The notes under the pieces were generated by a model. That model saw only the letters and a program-made list of their open reading frames with translations, searched no databases and had not been told where the DNA came from. Below, one piece after another: positions 8,159 through 15,784 of a DNA stretch of 52,509 nt; position 1 is the stretch's first letter; each line of letters starts with the position of its first letter. The translations under genes were made by a program, and so were the position numbers. The DNA comes from Lachnospiraceae bacterium UBA6987. GTDB taxonomy: Bacteria > Bacillota > Clostridia > Lachnospirales > Lachnospiraceae. The stretch covers positions 548-53,056 of the forward strand of contig DJYD01000070.1 in NCBI GenBank assembly GCA_002449955.1. Reading direction: 5' to 3'.

Positions 8159-9928
8159 ATGGAACCAATCATCCGCACAGAACATTTGACGTACGATTAT
8201 ATCGTGCGGGATGATGAAAATGCTGTTGAAAATGTGCGGCGCGCCGTGAATGATGTTTCCCTGAACATAAAGGCGGGGGATTTTGTAGCCATTCTCGGAA
8301 GAAACGGCTCCGGCAAGTCCACTTTCGCCAAACAGCTGAATGCCCTTCTGTATCCGACGGGCGGAACCGTGTGGGTCTGCGGTAGGGATACGGCAGACGA
8401 GGAAAGCCTCTGGGAGGTCCGGAGCTCGGCCGGCATGGTATTTCAGAACCCGGACAACCAGATCATTGCGCAGATGGTGGAGGACGATATCGGCTTCGGC
8501 CCTGAGAATCTGGGTGTTCCGACCGCGGAGATCTGGCAGCGCGTGGAACAGGCGCTGCATGCTGTCGGGATGGAGGCTTATGCACAGTCGAGTCCCATGC
8601 GCCTGTCTGGCGGACAGAAACAGCGTGTGGCGATTGCCGGCATTCTGGCCATGCAGCCTAAATGTCTGATCCTTGATGAGCCGACGGCTATGCTGGATCC
8701 CGAAGGACGGAGGGAAGTTCTGAAGGCAGTTCATGAACTGAACAAGGCAGCCCATATTACCGTGCTCCTGATCACACACTATATGGAAGAAACTGTGGAT
8801 GCGGACCGTATTGTCGTGATGCAGTCCGGCAGTGTCCGCATGGACGGATCGCCGCGAGAGATTTTCGCACGCAGTGATGAGCTGCACGAGATGGGACTTG
8901 CCCTGCCGCAGGCGGCTGAGCTTGCAGGAAGATTAAGGCAGGAGGGCTTAAAGCTCCCGGCCGATATTCTGACGGCAGAGGAACTGGTGGAAGCGCTTGC
9001 CTCGCTTAAACAAGCTGAGGCGATGGCGCAAAAACCCATGCAGACAGCGTCCGAAGCGGCACCTAAAGCCCCTGAACATCTTTCCGAACTGACGCTTTCG
9101 CATGTGACCTACGAATACGAACCGGGCACGCCTATGGAGACAGTTGGCCTCGATGATGTCACGCTGACCATCAGGCAGGGCGAATTTCTGGGCATTATCG
9201 GCCGTACGGGTTCCGGTAAATCCACGCTGATCCAGCATCTGAACGGGCTGCTTCGCCCGACACGCGGTGAGGTTTTGTGGAATGGTGAGAACATTTTCGG
9301 TGAAAAATTTGACCGCCGCGCCTTACGGGGCAAGGTCGGACTGGTTTTCCAGTATCCGGAGCATCAGCTCTTTGAGGAAACCGTTATAAAGGATGTCAGT
9401 TTCGGACCGAAAAATCAGGGCCTCACCGAAAATGAGATCCTGAATCGTGCCCTGCATGCCATGGAGGCTGTGGGTCTTTCCCAGGACTATGCCGACCGCT
9501 CTCCCTTTGATCTTTCCGGCGGAGAGAAGCGGCGGGCAGCCCTTGCCGGTGTATTGGCCATGCAGCCGGAGATCCTGATTCTGGATGAACCGACCGCGGG
9601 CTTGGATCCGATCGGCCGTGAAAGACTGCTGGAAACACTGCTGAAGTTAAAGGCAGAAGGCATCGGGATCGTTCTGGTTTCCCACAGCATGGATGATGTT
9701 GCCGAGAACGCCGACCGTATCGTGGTTATGCGGGGCGGCAAAAAGGAAATGGACGGCTCCCCGCGTGAAATCTTCCGCAGAGAAAGAGAGCTTAAAGAGA
9801 TCGGCCTTGCGATTCCGGCAGTGACACATATCGTCAGAATGCTTGAAGAGCGCGGCTATGCAGTAAACGGCGACGCCCTCTCTATGGAGGAAGCCGTTCA
9901 AACTATACTGAATGTCTGGAGTGATTAA
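8159..9928 (+). CDS. ecfA: ECF transporter ATPase, fused EcfA1-EcfA2 double ABC protein
   Basis: 589 residues with two complete ABC ATPase domains. Domain 1 (about 1-275): Walker A GRNGSGKST, signature LSGGQKQR, Walker B CLILDEPTAMLDP. Domain 2 (about 305-589): Walker A GRTGSGKST, signature LSGGEKRR, Walker B ILILDEPTAGLDP. They are joined by an Ala/Glu/Pro-rich linker at about 280-305. In most Firmicutes these are two adjacent genes (ecfA1, ecfA2) of about 280 codons each ahead of ecfT and truA; here they form one chain. The reading frame is continuous, so this is a real fusion in this sequence. It powers vitamin uptake with EcfT and interchangeable S-components encoded elsewhere. Confidence 0.94.
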   Translation: MEPIIRTEHLTYDYIVRDDENAVENVRRAVNDVSLNIKAGDFVAILGRNGSGKSTFAKQLNALLYPTGGTVWVCGRDTADEESLWEVRSSAGMVFQNPDNQIIAQMVEDDIGFGPENLGVPTAEIWQRVEQALHAVGMEAYAQSSPMRLSGGQKQRVAIAGILAMQPKCLILDEPTAMLDPEGRREVLKAVHELNKAAHITVLLITHYMEETVDADRIVVMQSGSVRMDGSPREIFARSDELHEMGLALPQAAELAGRLRQEGLKLPADILTAEELVEALASLKQAEAMAQKPMQTASEAAPKAPEHLSELTLSHVTYEYEPGTPMETVGLDDVTLTIRQGEFLGIIGRTGSGKSTLIQHLNGLLRPTRGEVLWNGENIFGEKFDRRALRGKVGLVFQYPEHQLFEETVIKDVSFGPKNQGLTENEILNRALHAMEAVGLSQDYADRSPFDLSGGEKRRAALAGVLAMQPEILILDEPTAGLDPIGRERLLETLLKLKAEGIGIVLVSHSMDDVAENADRIVVMRGGKKEMDGSPREIFRRERELKEIGLAIPAVTHIVRMLEERGYAVNGDALSMEEAVQTILNVWSD

Positions 9929-9961
9929 GAGCAAAGAGCTCTGCTCCGTTTTGAGGATATC

Positions 9962-10750
9962 ATGTTCAGAGACCTGACCTTGGGGCAGTACTATCCGGTG
10001 GATTCGGTGATTCACCGCCTGGATGCCCGTACAAAACTGCTGATGACGCTGATCCATCTGATCTCGCTCTTTGTGGCGCGGGATTTTTTGGCGTTCGGTT
10101 TTTCTGCTGTGGTTCTGGCGCTCTGGATTATACTGTCCAAGGTTCCGTTTGGCTATATTGCCCGCGGCATCAAGCCGATCCTGTTTTTGCTCGGGATCAG
10201 TATTTTCTTCAACATTTTCTGGACGAAAGGGGAAGTCATCTGGGCACTCGGCCCGATCAGCGTGACCAAAGAAGGGCTTATCCAGGCGGCCTGGATGGTA
10301 ACGCGCCTGGTGCTGCTGATCTTCGGGACCTCCCTGCTTACGTATACGACAAGCCCGACGCAGCTCACGGCAGGCCTGGAGCAGGGACTGTATTTTCTGC
10401 GTTATATCAAGGTGCCGGTGCATGAAATCGCCATGATGATGACGATCGCACTGCGCTTTCTGCCGATCCTGACACAGGAGACCAATAAGATCATCATGGC
10501 CCAGAAGGCAAGAGGAGCGGATTTCGAATCGGGCAATATCGTAAAACGGGCGAAGGCTCTGGTTCCGATATTGGTGCCGCTTTTTGTCTCGGCATTCCGA
10601 AGAGCAAGCGACCTTGCCATGGCCATGGAAGCCCGCTGTTATCACGGCGGCGACAATCGTACACGGATGAAGCCGCTGAAATTCACCAGGGCGGATTATC
10701 TCGCGTTTAGTCTTGCCGTGCTGTACTTTGTCATTGTGATTTTGATATAG
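9962..10750 (+). CDS. ecfT: ECF transporter transmembrane protein EcfT
   Basis: 262 residues. FRDLTLGQYYPVDSVIHRLD at the N-terminus and the C-terminal cytoplasmic coupling helices with ARGADFESG and the second A-R-G-like site MEARCYHGG are typical of EcfT/CbiQ. Several membrane helices lie between. It forms the scaffold that links the ATPases to the substrate-binding S-component. It follows the fused ecfA by 33 bases, a gap that holds a small GAGCA/TGCTC hairpin. No strong Shine-Dalgarno precedes the ATG (GAGGATATC), so translation may be weaker than for ecfA. Confidence 0.94.
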   Translation: MFRDLTLGQYYPVDSVIHRLDARTKLLMTLIHLISLFVARDFLAFGFSAVVLALWIILSKVPFGYIARGIKPILFLLGISIFFNIFWTKGEVIWALGPISVTKEGLIQAAWMVTRLVLLIFGTSLLTYTTSPTQLTAGLEQGLYFLRYIKVPVHEIAMMMTIALRFLPILTQETNKIIMAQKARGADFESGNIVKRAKALVPILVPLFVSAFRRASDLAMAMEARCYHGGDNRTRMKPLKFTRADYLAFSLAVLYFVIVILI

Positions 10751-10759
10751 GAGGCGGAG

Positions 10760-11536
10760 ATGAAGCGAATCATGCTGACCGTCGCCTATGACGGGACGAA
10801 CTACTGCGGCTGGCAGTCGGAACCGACAGGCCTCTCCGTGGAAGAAGTATTGAATAAGACGCTCTCGGCAAGACTGGGAGAGGAGATTCGTGTCAAAGGG
10901 GTTTCCCGTACGGATTCCGGCGTCCATGCGTTAGGCAATCTCTGCATTTTTGATACGGAAACACCGATTCCTCCGGAGAAGATCTGCTATGCGGTCAATG
11001 AAAAGCTGCCGGAGGATATTGTGATCCGGAAGTCCGAAGAGGTTCCGCCGGATTTTCATCCCCGCAAATGTGACAGCCTGAAAAGTTATGCCTATACCCT
11101 CTATCATGACAGTCTGCCGAATCCGTTGGTCAGGCATTATACCACGTATTATTACCGGCTTCTGGACACGGAGAAGATGAGGGCAGCGGCAAAGTATCTG
11201 CTTGGGGAACACGATTTTTCAAGTTTTTGCAGTGCCGGTTCCCAGGTGGGAACCAAGGTGCGCAGGATCACCGCACTTGAAATCGAGGAAGAAGGGACCA
11301 GACTCTGTTTTAAGATCACAGGCACCGGCTTCCTCTACAATATGGTTCGGATCATTGTCGGTACGCTGCTGCGCGTCGGCACCGGCTTCTGGCCGCCTGA
11401 GAAGGTGAAGGAAATACTGGAGGCGCGTGACCGCCAGGCTGCCGGCCCCAAAGCCCCGGCGGAAGGACTCTGCCTGATGCAGATCCGCCTTTATCCTGAA
11501 GGCTTCCCTGAAGCGCTTATCCGCAGCTGGCCGTAA
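10760..11536 (+). CDS. truA: tRNA pseudouridine(38-40) synthase TruA
   Basis: 258 residues, the usual family length. The catalytic aspartate lies in SRTDSGVHALGN near residue 52. The N-terminus VAYDGTNYCGWQ and the C-terminal FLYNMVRIIVGTLLRVG are further signatures. The enzyme isomerises uridines 38-40 in the anticodon arm. The order ecfA-ecfT-truA is conserved in Firmicutes. It has an AGGAGG site 6 bases before the ATG and ends within its own terminator hairpin. Confidence 0.97.
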   Translation: MKRIMLTVAYDGTNYCGWQSEPTGLSVEEVLNKTLSARLGEEIRVKGVSRTDSGVHALGNLCIFDTETPIPPEKICYAVNEKLPEDIVIRKSEEVPPDFHPRKCDSLKSYAYTLYHDSLPNPLVRHYTTYYYRLLDTEKMRAAAKYLLGEHDFSSFCSAGSQVGTKVRRITALEIEEEGTRLCFKITGTGFLYNMVRIIVGTLLRVGTGFWPPEKVKEILEARDRQAAGPKAPAEGLCLMQIRLYPEGFPEALIRSWP

Positions 11537-11556
11537 TGGCAGGCTGCGGCTTTTTA
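11521..11556 (+). terminator. Terminator overlapping the truA stop codon
   Basis: CCGCAGC (11521-11527) pairs with GCTGCGG (11543-11549) and is followed by CTTTTT. The truA stop codon (11534-11536) lies in the loop region. It closes the ecf-truA transcript before the next promoter at 11564. Confidence 0.75.
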
Positions 11557-11563
11557 AATCCCG

Positions 11564-11592
11564 TTGTTTTCCCCGCTGTTTCGTGTTATAAC
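11564..11592 (+). promoter_or_regulatory. Probable sigma-A promoter for the deacetylase-like gene
   Basis: TTGTTT (11564-11569), 17-base spacer, TATAAC (11587-11592). It is placed directly after the truA terminator and 38 bases ahead of the chosen start codon. Confidence 0.65.
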
Positions 11593-11629
11593 TGAAGAAG
11601 AGACAGGCCACAGGAAAGGGGGAAGAGGG

Positions 11630-13039
11630 ATGCCGCAATACCGCTACGGAAGCAGAGCCCGCGGAGCTAAGAAACGCAGCCGCCGGAAATCCCCCGGTGC
11701 GGGAAGGCTGCTTGCCATTTTTGCCCTGATTCTTCTGACCTGCGGCACGATCTTTGGTATTTACAAAGGTATCGGCTTTGTGAGAAAATGGGTTCATGAT
11801 GTGATGGAAGATGAGCCGGCTTCCTCGTGGGCAGCAGACGGGCAGACGGAAGGGGAAAGTGCAGAAGCACCGGCGGATTACAGCGTACTCATAGAGAATG
11901 CCTATGCCAGGGCGGAGCAGTATGATTACGACGGCGCCATCGCCATGATCAAGCAGGTGGATGGCTATGATAAGGACGCTAAGCTTGCGGATACCCTGTA
12001 CCGCCTGCAGAACGAGAGAAACGGCCTTGTGAAGGTGGATGTCAACAAGGTCTGTCATCTTTCCTTTAAAAGTCTGATTGCCGACAGCGCACAGGCATTT
12101 TCTTCCTCCTCGGCCAAAAAACTGAACGATGGGTATCTCACCGTTTCCGAGTTTGAGGATATCCTGCAGGAGCTGTATGACGGCGGCTACGTGTTAGTGC
12201 GCCTGCACGATCTTGCTTACGTCGATGATAAAGGCTATTTTATCAGCGGTTCCGTCCTTCTTCCGAAAGAGAAAAAGGCAATTGTACTGTCGATCGAGGA
12301 TTTGGTCTATTATGAGGCAAATACGGCGCTCGGCTTTGCAAATAAGCTGATCGTTGACGAAGAAGGCAATCTGAAAAGTGAGCTGCGCGGGAGGGACGGC
12401 ACTGTATCCGTAGGAGCCTATGACATCGTTCCGCTTCTGGAAGGCTTTATCAGAAAACATCCGGATTTTTCCTACAGGGGAGCAAGGGGCGTGATTGCCC
12501 TGACGGGTTACGACGGGATCCTGGGATACCGGACAGCGCCGAAGTATAACGATCCGACGAGTCCGGATTACAAGCCATATTATTCCGGCATCAAGGTGGA
12601 CGAGGAACGTACGGAGGCCATGAGAACGGCATCCCGCCTGAAGGAACTTGGCTGGGAATTTGCTTCTCACAGCTGGGGGCATATCAACATGGCGAGCGCA
12701 AGCCTGGAGCGCGTCCAAAATGATACCGAAAGATGGAAGACCCAGGTAGAGACACTCATCGGTGATACCGATATCCTGTTCTTTGATAATGGGGCAGATA
12801 TCGGCAACTGGCGGAACTATTCAGCGGATAACGAAAAATATGCCTATCTGAAATCAGAGGGCTTTACCTACTTCTGCGGTGTGGACCTGACGACGATTCC
12901 GTGGGTCCAGCTGTCCACACAGGCAGGATATTTACGACAGGGACGCGTGACCGTAAACGGCACGCAGCTGATCAATTACCCGTCCAGACTGGCGCCGTTC
13001 TTTGACGCGGAAGCAGTCCTGGACCCGGCCAGACCATAA
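11630..13039 (+). CDS. Membrane-anchored polysaccharide deacetylase-like protein
   Basis: 469 residues from ATG 11630, which follows GGAAAGGGGGAAGAGG; a start at 11564 would coincide with the promoter. A short basic N-terminus precedes one membrane helix (about 30-52), so the bulk is extracellular. The C-terminal half resembles NodB-type carbohydrate esterases: the metal-site histidines appear in SHSWGHIN. The first motif, usually TFDD, reads SIED, so the first Asp (the usual catalytic base) is Glu while the metal-binding Asp is kept. A substrate in peptidoglycan or wall glycan is likely for the family. Activity is uncertain because of the altered motif. Confidence 0.78.
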   Translation: MPQYRYGSRARGAKKRSRRKSPGAGRLLAIFALILLTCGTIFGIYKGIGFVRKWVHDVMEDEPASSWAADGQTEGESAEAPADYSVLIENAYARAEQYDYDGAIAMIKQVDGYDKDAKLADTLYRLQNERNGLVKVDVNKVCHLSFKSLIADSAQAFSSSSAKKLNDGYLTVSEFEDILQELYDGGYVLVRLHDLAYVDDKGYFISGSVLLPKEKKAIVLSIEDLVYYEANTALGFANKLIVDEEGNLKSELRGRDGTVSVGAYDIVPLLEGFIRKHPDFSYRGARGVIALTGYDGILGYRTAPKYNDPTSPDYKPYYSGIKVDEERTEAMRTASRLKELGWEFASHSWGHINMASASLERVQNDTERWKTQVETLIGDTDILFFDNGADIGNWRNYSADNEKYAYLKSEGFTYFCGVDLTTIPWVQLSTQAGYLRQGRVTVNGTQLINYPSRLAPFFDAEAVLDPARP

Positions 13040-13056
13040 ATGACAGGAGGCAGAAA

Positions 13057-13695
13057 ATGAATAAAAACGGTGGAGGTTCATCTTCAGGCGTGTTGGCTGT
13101 GATCGCTGTGATCGCTTTGCTGGTAGGTCTTTTCGGCGGCGGACTCAGCGCTGTTTTGTCGGTTCTTGGCATCGCACTCGGTGCCATCGTGTTGATTACA
13201 GCGGGTGTCATGTTTTTTGCCTTCAAGGGCTCGGCCGAGGATGCCGATAATGCCGCGAAAAACGGCAGACCGATCCTGGACGCGGAGGAAGCGCAGGCCC
13301 TTGCCACGGCGCGCAGACAGGTTACGGAGATCCGCATGCTGAACACCAGGATCGACAACCTGGAGATCCGCCGCAGAAGCAATGAGGTCTGTGACATTAT
13401 GGACAAGCTCCTGCATGCCATGAGAGAGGATGCAAAAAAGATCGGCGACGGTCAGATGTTCCTTCAGTATTACCTGCCCACGCAGAAAGAGATCCTGATG
13501 AAGTACGAGCAGATCGAAGAGAGCGGCATCGAGGCCAAGCTGGGGCTTGAGGAAAGAGTCCTGAACCACCTTGCCGACATCAAGAAAGCGACGGAAAAAC
13601 AGCTCGGCAACGTCTTTGAAGGCGACGTCTTCGATGTGGACGCCGAGATCGAAATGATGAAAGAAAGCATGAAACAGGACGGACTCATGGGATAA
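13057..13695 (+). CDS. XpaC-like membrane protein (5-bromo-4-chloroindolyl phosphate hydrolysis family)
   Basis: 212 residues. A glycine/serine N-terminus is followed by two hydrophobic segments (about residues 10-55), then a helical, charged cytoplasmic region with likely coiled coil (RQVTEIRMLNTRIDNLEIRR). This layout fits the XpaC family, whose members often accompany TelA-type proteins; no telA is present here. The biochemical role is unknown; the family name comes from a phenotype in Bacillus. It lies 17 bases after the deacetylase-like gene with the site AGGAGG, so the two are probably co-transcribed, and a strong terminator follows. Confidence 0.65.
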   Translation: MNKNGGGSSSGVLAVIAVIALLVGLFGGGLSAVLSVLGIALGAIVLITAGVMFFAFKGSAEDADNAAKNGRPILDAEEAQALATARRQVTEIRMLNTRIDNLEIRRRSNEVCDIMDKLLHAMREDAKKIGDGQMFLQYYLPTQKEILMKYEQIEESGIEAKLGLEERVLNHLADIKKATEKQLGNVFEGDVFDVDAEIEMMKESMKQDGLMG

Positions 13696-13704
13696 GAAGA
13701 CAGA

Positions 13705-13745
13705 AGAAAGAAGGCGGCTCCGCAGGAGCCGCCTTCTTTCTCTTC
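13705..13745 (+). terminator. Strong rho-independent terminator
   Basis: AAGAAGGCGGCTCC pairs with GGAGCCGCCTTCTT around a tight loop near 13721-13724, followed by TCTCTT. It isolates the upstream pair of genes from the surface-glycan operon. Confidence 0.88.
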
Positions 13746-13757
13746 GAACGGCGGAGA

Positions 13758-13786
13758 TTGACATTTACACCGAGAAAAGGTAAACT
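13758..13786 (+). promoter_or_regulatory. Sigma-A promoter of the surface-glycan operon
   Basis: -35 TTGACA (13758-13763), 17-base spacer, -10 TAAACT (13781-13786), about 45 bases before the first gene's start. Confidence 0.85.
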
Positions 13787-13831
13787 GTTTGAGTATATTA
13801 TGGTTTACCATGCCCTGCAAGGAGGCATACG

Positions 13832-15118
13832 ATGTATAACGGCAGAGAAGAAAAGGCAGAAAAAAGGATATGGCTGAGCTCCCCGACTATGCATGGGGAT
13901 GAACTAAAGTATATGACGGAAGCCTTTGAAACCAACTGGATGAGCACCGTGGGCGCGAATATCAATGAAGTTGAACGCCTTGTTGCAGAAAAGGTGGGCT
14001 GCAGATATGCTGTGGCTTTATCCTGCGGAACGGCAGCGCTGCATCTGGCTACACGCCTTGCCGGAGAACGGCTGTACGGCTCTCATCCCGCACATATGGG
14101 CAGCCTTGCAGGCCATAAAGTCTTTTGTTCTGACCTGACATTTGATGCCACGATCAATCCGGTAGCCTATGAGGGCGGTGAAGCCGTTTTTATTGATACC
14201 GAATATGATACCTGGAATATGGATCCGGCAGCACTGGAAAAGGCATTCGGGATCTATCCGGAGGTGAAGCTTGTCGTGGCGGCGCATTTGTACGGAACCC
14301 CCGGAAAGATTGATGAGCTGCGCGCGGTGGCAAAGGCACACGGAGCACTCATCGTTGAAGATGCAGCAGAATCATTCGGTGCAACCTATAAAGGACAGCA
14401 GACCGGAAGATTTGGTGACTTTAATGCCATTTCCTTTAACGGCAATAAGATCATCACCGGCAGCGCCGGCGGAATGTTCCTGACGGATTCGCAGAAAGAT
14501 GCAGACAAGGTCCGCAAGTGGTCTACCCAGTCTAGAGAGAATGCACCCTGGTATCAGCATGAGGAGATCGGGTATAATTATCGCATGAGCAATGTCATCG
14601 CAGGAGTGATTCGCGGACAGATGCCGTATCTGGAGGAACATATCGCGCAGAAGAAAGCCATCTGGGAACGTTACCGCGATGGCTTTGCGGGACTTCCTGT
14701 ACACATGAATCCTATTGATTTTGAAAACAGTTGTCCGAATTACTGGCTCAGCTGCATGATCATTGATGAAAACGCCATGTGTCCTATGGAACGAAATGAT
14801 ACGGAATCGGTCTTTACGCCGCAGCACGGCAAAAGCTGCCCTACAGAGATCCTGAATGCGCTTGCTGCGGTTAATGCGGAAGGCCGCCCGATCTGGAAGC
14901 CTATGCATATGCAGCCGGTATACCGAAAACATGATTTCGTGACCCGTGATGGTCTCCGGAGAGGAAATAGGGAGAATGATCCGGCGGGAAAAACGGAAAG
15001 AATTACGGATGTCGGCCGGGATATTTTCCACAGAGGCCTCTGCCTTCCCTCGGATAATAAGATGACGGCAGAAGAGCAGGACAAGGTTATTGCCGTGGTC
15101 CGGGATTGTTTCGCCTAA
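13832..15118 (+). CDS. DegT/DnrJ/EryC1/StrS family PLP-dependent sugar aminotransferase
   Basis: 428 residues with AAGGAGG before the ATG. The N-terminal LSSPTMHGDELKYMTEAF and the following NWMSTVG are typical of the family. The PLP lysine is Lys206 in SFNGNKIITGSAGG, and EDAAESFGATYKG precedes it. Such enzymes aminate keto-sugars bound to nucleotides (for example PglE or LegC types). The protein is longer than many relatives, with an Arg/Asn-rich segment near residue 375 (RRGNRENDPAGKTE). It is first in an operon of surface-polymer genes, so its product probably enters the sugar placed on the lipid carrier by the next gene. Confidence 0.92.
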   Translation: MYNGREEKAEKRIWLSSPTMHGDELKYMTEAFETNWMSTVGANINEVERLVAEKVGCRYAVALSCGTAALHLATRLAGERLYGSHPAHMGSLAGHKVFCSDLTFDATINPVAYEGGEAVFIDTEYDTWNMDPAALEKAFGIYPEVKLVVAAHLYGTPGKIDELRAVAKAHGALIVEDAAESFGATYKGQQTGRFGDFNAISFNGNKIITGSAGGMFLTDSQKDADKVRKWSTQSRENAPWYQHEEIGYNYRMSNVIAGVIRGQMPYLEEHIAQKKAIWERYRDGFAGLPVHMNPIDFENSCPNYWLSCMIIDENAMCPMERNDTESVFTPQHGKSCPTEILNALAAVNAEGRPIWKPMHMQPVYRKHDFVTRDGLRRGNRENDPAGKTERITDVGRDIFHRGLCLPSDNKMTAEEQDKVIAVVRDCFA

Positions 15119-15130
15119 GAAAGGAATCAT

Positions 15131-15784
15131 ATGGAACACAAAGCGTACGGACCTTATGAACGATGGATCAAGCGGCCGCAGGATTTTCTGTGCGCGCTTT
15201 TTGCGATCGTGCTGCTGTCTCCGTTGATGCTGCTTACGGCTTTGCTTGTACGCATAAAGCTCGGCGCACCGGTCTTTTTTCTTCAGGAACGGCCGGGGAG
15301 ATTCGGAAAGCCCTTCAAATTGATCAAGTTCCGTTCGATGCTTCCGCCGAAGAGCGGGGTGATCGATCCTGCACAGGACGCAGAAAGGCTGACTCCTTTC
15401 GGAAAAAAGCTGCGCTCTACTTCATTGGATGAGCTGCCTGAGCTGTTTAACATCCTGAAAGGTGATATGTCGATCGTCGGCCCGAGGCCGTTATTAATGC
15501 GCTATCTGGAACGCTATAACAGCCATCAGGCAAGACGCGGCGAGGTAAGGCCCGGCCTGACCGGTCTCTCACAGGTCCATGGACGCAATGCGATTTCCTG
15601 GGAAGAAAGATTTGATCTGGATGTAAAATATGTGGACCATATCACATTTTTGGGAGACTGGAAGATCATTTTGGAAACGGTGAAGACCGTGCTGAAACGT
15701 GAAGGGATCTCAGCCGAGGGCGAAGCGACCATGGGAGAATTTATGGGCAGCAATACAGAAAAAGACGATAAGGACGGTGAGTGA
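15131..15784 (+). CDS. PglC-like phosphoglycosyl transferase (sugar transferase)
   Basis: 217 residues; small monotopic family. An N-terminal hydrophobic re-entrant helix (about 19-40) is followed by FFLQERPGRFGKPF, KFRSM, the catalytic Asp-Glu pair in STSLDELPELFNILKGDMS, and the hallmark VGPRPLLMRYL, then RPGLTGLSQVHGRN. The enzyme moves a phospho-sugar from a nucleotide sugar to undecaprenyl phosphate at the inner membrane face and so starts glycan assembly. The C-terminal 25 residues are polar and acidic. Its stop overlaps the next start (TGATG). Confidence 0.93.
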   Translation: MEHKAYGPYERWIKRPQDFLCALFAIVLLSPLMLLTALLVRIKLGAPVFFLQERPGRFGKPFKLIKFRSMLPPKSGVIDPAQDAERLTPFGKKLRSTSLDELPELFNILKGDMSIVGPRPLLMRYLERYNSHQARRGEVRPGLTGLSQVHGRNAISWEERFDLDVKYVDHITFLGDWKIILETVKTVLKREGISAEGEATMGEFMGSNTEKDDKDGE

